From Trichopus zeylanicus subsp. travancoricus (Eukaryota > Streptophyta > Magnoliopsida > Dioscoreales > Dioscoreaceae), in NCBI GenBank assembly GCA_005019695.1, contig RXID01014896.1, forward strand, positions 627,941 through 691,940: a DNA stretch of 64,000 bases, given 5' to 3'. A program made the position numbers and the translations under genes. Below are positions 58,001 to 64,000 of this stretch, in pieces (within the stretch, counting starts at the first letter, position 1; every line of letters begins with the position of its first letter). The notes beneath the pieces are model-generated. The model was not told the DNA's origin, ran no database searches, and saw only the letters and a list, made by a program, of their open reading frames with translations.

Positions 58001-59740
58001 AAACGAAGCCATGATAAGTGAAGAAAAAAATACAATGCATGCAATACCGTTCATGTTGCATCAGAAAACCAGAACTCACCGTGAACATAAAATTTTGGAT
58101 CCTCATGTCTGCTGAAAATATCAATAGAAACTCGACCTCCTCCGCCCCCAGCAACACCATTACCACCTGAAGCACTTATCTTGCCACTTCCTTTCCTGTG
58201 CATGATAAAGCATATTATAGAGGAAGAAAATTAAATAACCGCTCAAAAAAAATTAAATTCACAAATAAATCCCATATATGTGCACTGACTAAATACAAAT
58301 TCAAAAGCATATTGTAGAAGAACAAAGAGAGCCTACAGCATTAGTATTAGCAAAAAGCACATACTTGGAACCACGGATACATATGCCTCTAGCTTGCAAC
58401 CTAAAAAAGCTAGAGTGGAAATCCTACAGTATGAACCTCCCATATCCCATTGGAGTGTTTCTAGGTTTCAAGATTTTTAGTAATTGATGAAAATGTGAAT
58501 GCAGAAGGCTAACCCAGAGTACACCCAGATCACACATATGCAGGTGTTGAACAAAGAATTGAACTTAATGAAGTATAACTATCAATAATGCAGTATAAAC
58601 TAAAAAAAAAAAAATTCCAATTCTAAGCTAGTTTAGATTCATAGCTAGAGCAGCACACCAATCCTTATCATCTCACAGATGATAATCATCCAGGTAACAG
58701 GGTAGAAAGGGATCTACGTGGGGGACCTTAACAAAATTTTCACATCGAATAAAAAGAAAAATTGACAGAAACAGTGCCCATGGTTCATTCAAGAATGCTA
58801 AAAACATAATAAATTTTAAGTTGTGTATGCAAATTTTGCAATTCGGATAGCAAAACACTGGCATAGTGGCATAGCCAGAAGCTGAAGGGAATTACAATTT
58901 GGAAGCAAGGATATGAATGCTCCCGCCTGACCCTCCACCGCCATAAGCACCACCTTCACCCCCATCAGCGCCAATGAACCCATTTACCTCCAGTAACTCC
59001 TGAATCACCATCTTAATCCTACCACCTCCTCCTCCCCCATAATCCTTCTCGCTACTCGTGGAGCCACCCTTGCTCCCGTAACTAACAGGATTCATCAAGC
59101 TCGACCAAGCATAGGCATCTCCGCCCCAATAATCCTCCTGCGGATGCCCTTCCTCCACATGGCAGGTTGCACCACGACCACCATGCCCCCCACCGTCCCC
59201 ATGAAACCCAGACGGCACACCGCTGGTCTGCGGCGGTGGATCCCCAGCCAGCGACGTAGTATTGACCACCGCCCCCTCACCCACACTCATATTAATCGCC
59301 TGCAGAATGACCGTCCCGGCGACAATCCCGCCATCCTTCCCAATGCTCACATCGCCAGAAAGATTGAGAGTAATCGCGCACCCAGCAACCGGGCAGATAA
59401 GCAGCACGCTAGGGAAAACCGCGAGGCTGCCATTCGCCTTGACATACACATCGCCCGAGAGGTTCACGCTGGATTTGAGCTCGCAGAGAGTGTCGAACGA
59501 GCCAGAGCCGCCGAAGTCCTCGCAGGAGGAGGACGGCGGGATGGGGGCCGCTGGCGGGGGCGGAGGAGAGGGTGGGGAGTAGTCGTGCCAGGCGAGATCG
59601 AGATTCACGATCGAGAAGGGATCGTCGACCTCCGACGCAAGCGAAGCGGAGAAAAAGACGAGTACGGGGAAGAGGAGAAGGAGGAGGAGATGGAGATGGA
59701 GATGGAGATGGAGATGGAAATGGAGACGGGATGGAGCCAT
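46082..59740 (-). CDS. Large glycine-rich membrane protein (At5g11700-like)
   Basis: 22 exons join in frame to 1445 residues: 59740-58896, 58195-58080, 56956-56748, 56018-55899, 55348-55220, 55131-55006, 53826-53771, 53682-53583, 53455-53338, 53175-52966, 52608-52275, 51384-51291, 50391-50283, 50071-49800, 49694-49567, 49415-49181, 48445-48257, 48149-47857, 47736-47556, 47434-47192, 46435-46353, 46229-46082. A signal peptide with a His-Leu repeat is followed by a Pro-rich linker and a long extracellular region of Gly-rich blocks ('GGGHGGRGA', 'YGGGGGGRIKM'). A Cys-rich EGF-like segment ('CPKGLYGTFCE', 'CRQCPSSELP') precedes a membrane helix ('LLLLLALVLSVARMKF'). A second hydrophobic cluster lies near the end ('GLVISMLLLADFSLVLLTLL'), and the protein ends 'DPNIFWQS'. 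It is collinear with the Arabidopsis family of about 1,400 residues; function is not established as far as I know. Confidence 0.93.
54410..54806. mobile_element. Tourist-like MITE d, in an intron
   Basis: Starts 'ggggctgttcagttcac' and ends 'gtgaaccaaacagcccc', which are good terminal inverted repeats. It is flanked by TAA on both sides (54407-54409 and 54807-54809). It lies inside intron 6 of the glycine-rich gene. Confidence 0.85.
59687..59726. repeat. (GGAGAT)n hexanucleotide repeat in coding DNA
   Basis: On the minus strand the repeat is read as alternating His and Leu codons (HLHLHLHLHL) inside the signal peptide of the glycine-rich gene. Copy-number change would alter the signal peptide in steps of two residues without shifting frame. 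Confidence 0.9.
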
Positions 59741-59766
59741 GGGAAGGGGAGAGTCATGAGAGAAGA

Positions 59767-59783
59767 GTTAGGGTTAGGGTTTG
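59767..59783 (-). promoter_or_regulatory. Telo-box-like motif near the start codon
   Basis: Minus-strand 'ccaaaccctaaccctaa' lies 27-43 bp upstream of the ATG at 59740. AAACCCTAA telo-boxes are common in 5' regions of plant housekeeping genes; a role here is inferred from position only. Confidence 0.45.
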
Positions 59784-59869
59784 GATTTTGGGGGAAATGA
59801 AACGAAGAACGGGGAGGGGAGAGGTGGCAGAGAGAGATGCGGGGATGCGTGCTTAGATTTTCCAATTTC

Positions 59870-60555
59870 TTTTTTTTTCTGTTTTACAGGAGGATGGTGG
59901 GACACAAGGTCCGCACGTGTCTCGCGCCCGTTGGAATTGGTGGCGTGTGATTTGTTTTAACCGTTGGATTACCTCGAAATAGGAACTCATAGACGTCGGA
60001 ATCCACGGTACGAGTTGTCTCGGGATGAGGACTAGACACGATCTCGACGCAGGAGGTTGTTGGTTTATGATTTCTCGCGTTTTGGGCATGGAGTGGTAGG
60101 TGGCAGGCTTAGTACTGATGCCGTACCCACGTGAGTACGTCGAATGTCGCGACAGGGCTGCCTCGTGATTGGCGTGAAGTTTGTTCCCCAGTTCCCGAGG
60201 CGGAGGAGTGGTGGAGATGGAAAAGAATCTTTGACAATGTCACGTGAGATGCAGGTGGAAGCCCGGGGGACATTTATATAAACTTAGTTTTGTCGTCGGA
60301 ATTTAATACACCATAATTCAATTACATTTAGTCTTTTTTCAAATTAGAAATCCGAAGAATATGTTAAAAATATAATAAAAAAAAAGTCATGGGTAATTAT
60401 AAAAAATTAAAAGTGTCAAATTTTTTTTAAAAAACTCATTTTAAAAAAATAAAAAAAAAATTAGTAATTTTACATACCTAATTAAATTTAATAAAAAAAG
60501 GATGTGTTATATATACCACCTAGGGAGGTTTTTGAAAAAATTTATCAGACTATAA
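59870..60555. other. Promoter side of the glycine-rich gene, no gene seen
   Basis: 59870-60260 is of balanced composition and includes 'cacgtg' near 60130-60134 and 60241 (partial). 60280-60555 is AT-rich. No coding sequence is supported. Confidence 0.4.
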
Positions 60556-60559
60556 AAGG

Positions 60560-61051
60560 TTATATATAATCTTCAAAAAAGTCAGCACGGTATTTGTAAT
60601 AAATTAAAAATCCAAACATACCATGCATGTGCATCACTCGAGTCCGCTCAGTGCTAAAGTTCTGTTCAATGGCCGTCGGGGACAGCCCCCTCACGTCTCG
60701 CTCCGGAAAGTATCCTCCGTTTACTGCGGCTTCTATTCCTTTCACGTCCGTTGCTTCGCTTTCATCCTCGCGATAATCAACGAGGGTATGACCGACGTAC
60801 TTCTTCAATTCCACCCTGACATCCATGACTATTGGCACGCCCGGGTGATGAGGGAACGTAGCCTTCTTGACAGCGTCTCTGAACTCGAAGCACATCCGCT
60901 GATTGCGGGCTTCACGCGCATTGGTTGGCATGCAGTGCGCGGAGTCGAGCAAAGTAGTTATTTTGCTCCATGCGTGGGAGGATTCAATGTCGGCCTCCAA
61001 CAGGAATTCGACGAGCCATTTGTATGGACCGGAAGGACAACCACAGACCAT
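60560..61051 (-). CDS. Unrecognised ORF, open on both strands
   Basis: A block of balanced base composition (about 60620-61085) inside AT-rich DNA is open for 163 codons on the minus strand and 154 on the plus strand (60623-61087). The minus reading is the more protein-like, rich in charged residues: 'TNAREARNQRMCFEFRDAVK', 'PGVPIVMDVRVELKKYVGH' and 'GGYFPERDVRGLSPTAIEQN'. It runs into AT-rich DNA at its 3' end without a natural terminus. I recognise no family on either strand. It could be a captured gene fragment, an exon of a larger gene, or organelle-derived or repeat DNA. No introns or promoter could be assigned. The strand choice is tentative. Confidence 0.3.
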   Translation of the reverse strand: MVCGCPSGPYKWLVEFLLEADIESSHAWSKITTLLDSAHCMPTNAREARNQRMCFEFRDAVKKATFPHHPGVPIVMDVRVELKKYVGHTLVDYREDESEATDVKGIEAAVNGGYFPERDVRGLSPTAIEQNFSTERTRVMHMHGMFGFLIYYKYRADFFEDYI

Positions 61052-61099
61052 CGCACTTTTTCTGGAGGGCTGATTTTGGGTCGTTGATTGTCGTCCGAA

Positions 61100-63240
61100 C
61101 TCAAAACTTATAATATCGAAAACTTAATAATATGGCATATTTATAAATCGAAATTTCATAAATATATAAAACCACAATCTTAAACATATATATATTAATA
61201 ACTCATAAAAATTAAATCAATAACTCATAAAATAAACATCAACCATATAATTATATATTCTCAAATTATCTTATATCAAATTCACATATATAAAAAAATA
61301 AATAAACATAATTTGAATTTCTAATTCACGATACAACTTAATTGATATTCAATAATTAATATATAATTGGTATTTAACAACTCATATAAATAAATAATTG
61401 ACATACATACATAATGGTTAATCCAAATTATAAATAAATTAGCATATTTAAAATTAGTAGTATATTCACAAATACATGATGTTCCAAACGGGACCACGAC
61501 ATGATGCCTCAAAAAAATTCGTGACACAAATATATTATTATTATGATATATGCGAGTAACAGTAAAATCGATTTTCTCATAATCACATGTATATTGACAT
61601 AACCACCATTTGACATCTAATGATCAAATAATGTCATGAATTACAAGGGAGATGGCAAAGTCTAAACTAATAAAAACATGAGATTTCACAAGATATTCAC
61701 AAACTATAAAAGTTTATCAAGGACACATGCACAAATTTTTTACAAAAGTTAAATATGAATAAATACAAATATATACCAAAATCTAACAAATTTTTTATAA
61801 ATTCACATGCATGATTTTTAATATTTTCAATAACGTAATTATATATAATATATATATATATATTATATTACGAATCACGATGTAATCATAAATTTATATA
61901 GAGAACATGTTAACAAATTACTTCAATAAGTAACTTATAAATCATTAAAAAATATATAATTCACAAATTAAATATTACTTAACATTATTATGAGTTTTTC
62001 ATTCACTTGCCTTTTGAGAAGATCACGATAATAAAAATAAATATATGAGTCCAAGTTACATCTGAACTTAATACATATAACCAACTAACTTATAATTTAA
62101 AGTCATATAAAATATATTTCTAAATAACATATACTCAACTCCAAATCTAATCGCTCACATTGATATTAATCTAACATATACTGGAAGCATCATACAAATT
62201 TTAGTTAAAAAAATGTGTCATAAACGTTTTATTCAAAATTTACGTCCAATACATGAACCGGTCATAATAATTTCAAAATCAAAAGTTGTAATACACATCT
62301 ACCTTGATATTAAGACTAATAAATACATTGTTGCAAATGGCTTATTTCTAATATCAAATATAGTACCCTAATAATTTAAAAATCAAAACTTATAATATAC
62401 ATCATCTTGATATTTGATATTAAAGTCAATGATTATACGTCACAATAAATCTAATTTAGTCAAATATCTAATATCACAATAATTTCAAGATTAAAGTCTT
62501 TAACTTGTATAATTGATTTTTAAATTACATACATGAACTTCTACAATTTCAAAATAAAACATTAACTTAGATTGAAATATAATATAACATCGACAATAAA
62601 AAATAATTTGGATAGATTCTGAAGTTGAAATTAAGGAATTTCTTTAATTCTGACTTTTAGAATCGAACCGAACACTACACACTACTGAAATTAGAGAATT
62701 GGACTTTTAATTTCTCAAATTTACTTTAATTTTAGAGTTCTTAAATCCATCCAAATAGAGACATCGTTTAATTTGGAATCACGATTAAAATTTAAATTAA
62801 AAAAATATTTTTATAATTTAAATTTTTTATTAAAATTAATTTTACAACAAATTAAATTTTAAAAAAGTATTTAAATTTTCATAATAATTTAATTTAATAA
62901 TAAATATAAAAAAATATTAATTTTATAAGATAATTTTTTTTAAAAAAAATACTGATTTTGATGATAATAAGCAATACCTAAAGAGGTGCTTGAAGAAGAC
63001 CTCCGATAGTTTTTGGAGAAAATGCATTAGGATTTCTTTGTTGATGGTGCTTGTACTGCATCCAATGCGTTGGATAATTAATAAAAAATTATAAGGAATA
63101 AAGAAAACAAATAATAGACGAGCGAGATAAGAAATAAAATTTAACGCCGCACATTTGACCTGATCCATTGGTCCAACCGACATTGAGCTCCGCTTCGCCT
63201 CAAACAAGCGGGAACCAAAAGCCTTCCGAAATTAGTGCAT
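61100..63240. other. AT-rich intergenic DNA
   Basis: Very AT-rich, with repeated 'acttataatataca'-like phrases and a palindromic 'tatataatatatatatatatt' patch near 61842-61865. 62600-62950 resembles the ends of transposon-like repeats ('gaattggacttttaattt'). No gene is seen. Confidence 0.5.
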
Positions 63241-63437
63241 TCGCTCGCGCGAGAGAGAGAGGACCCAAATCATCCGGTCAAGAAAAAAAAGGGGAACCAA
63301 ACAGCTTTTCCGAAAGAAATTAGTTGACGCGACAGAGAAACAAAAGAAAAAGAGGAGAGGAGATTCGTCTCTCTCGCCTTCTCTCGTGTCCTCCGTTGCT
63401 CTTTCTTGCTCTCATCACCGGTGAAGAGGTGGTCCTG

Positions 63438-63839
63438 ATGCCGGTGCAGGTAGCTCCGGTGCGCGGGATGGAGGAGAGGCCGTTCAGAGCATCGACAAAG
63501 ACGACGGTGGCGGTGGCGGTGGCGGTGGATAAAGACAGGAACAGCTTGCACGCCGTGAAGTGGGCGGCCGACCACCTCCTCACCTACAACCCGGCCGTTA
63601 CCCTCATCCATGTCAGGGACCCGGCCGCCACCCTCTTTACGTAGGTATCCTCCATCTTTTCTCCATAAAACAAAATGAAATTTTAATTTGTAGTAGAACT
63701 TGATGCTTGCTATTTTTATGATTTTCATCGACTGTGTTCGTCTGCTTTGCAAACGCAGCCGAGGCAAATCTTGACGGAGGAAGAGAACATGATTATGAAA
63801 TAACGGAGTTGTTCCTTACAAGGGTTTCTGTACTCGCAG
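63438..63839 (+). pseudogene. USP-domain protein, 5' part, probably frameshifted
   Basis: The first exon (63438 to about 63641) starts 'MPVQVAPVRGMEERPF' and reads 'TVAVAVAVDKDRNSLHAVKW' then 'LLTYNPAVTLIHVRDP'. This is the N-terminal universal-stress-protein domain of the plant USP-kinase / U-box kinase family, which sits before a protein kinase. After a possible gtaggt donor, the second exon-like piece near 63760-63839 reads 'GGREHDYEITELFL' in one frame and 'VPYKGFCTRR' in another. Related proteins have a continuous 'ELFLPFR-FCTRK', so about two bases seem missing. The splice phase between the pieces does not resolve cleanly. It is either a pseudogene or a sequencing error in a real gene. 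The remainder lies beyond the window, so kinase and U-box domains cannot be checked. Confidence 0.5.
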
Positions 63840-64000
63840 AGGGTAAATCTTGTTTCTTTTTCTTTTTTTGAGCAAACAGAAGGGTAAAACTTTGTTGTCT
63901 TCAAATAAAGAAATTTCATATTTAATCCAATCTTAGTATATTTCATCCTCGATGATTTCTTCAACAATGAAATTCAAGATTTGCTAATATGCTTCAAAAC

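Noticed and set aside
59144..59800. Plus-strand open frame of 218 codons
   Set aside because: Antisense shadow of the GC-rich first exon of the glycine-rich gene; composition is Arg/Glu/Gly repeats.

Overview
The window is nuclear DNA from a flowering plant. Genes have GT-AG introns, AT-rich intergenic DNA carries many small transposons, and the recognisable families are plant-specific: brassinosteroid-type P450s, an LLM-domain B-GATA factor, a GDSL lipase, SABATH methyltransferase remains and a plant-type snRNA promoter. First exons are GC-rich while introns are AT-rich, which suggests a monocot, but I cannot name the species.

Layout: 0.36-1.03 kb is a GC-rich island bounded by a short tandem motif. 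About 1.98-7.55 kb is a PIF/Harbinger DNA transposon on the minus strand, with a broken Myb-like ORF, a transposase core that splices in frame, and a nine-unit minisatellite upstream of it. Next come a CYP90D-type brassinosteroid C-23 hydroxylase gene (10.3-12.4 kb, final exon not found), a GATA factor (16.6-17.7 kb) and a weak, unrecognised transcription unit (about 19.4-22.0 kb). A P450 series follows, all on the minus strand: an intact CYP85-clan gene (23.9-25.9 kb), a decayed fragment (29.3-29.5 kb) and a full-length copy with two in-frame stops plus a lost splice donor (32.8-34.8 kb). Between the last two lie a decayed SABATH methyltransferase on the plus strand and a diverged U2 snRNA copy that keeps its promoter. 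A complete but defective Ty1/copia element with exact target-site duplications occupies 37.4-42.0 kb. A five-exon GDSL esterase/lipase lies at 42.8-44.3 kb. A 22-exon, 1445-residue glycine-rich membrane protein gene covers 46.1-59.7 kb. An unrecognised open stretch lies at 60.6-61.1 kb. The window ends inside a universal-stress-protein-type gene that appears frameshifted.

The main biological theme is a local series of CYP85-clan P450s, the group that makes brassinosteroids and related sterol derivatives: one clear CYP90D and three CYP90B/CYP724-like copies in different states of decay. The proximity could be plain tandem duplication or the remains of a small steroid gene cluster; sequence alone does not decide. 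Two kinds of MITE are abundant: an AT-rich one of about 500 bp with long terminal inverted repeats (at least six copies) and short TTA/TAA-flanked Tourist-like ones (four copies).
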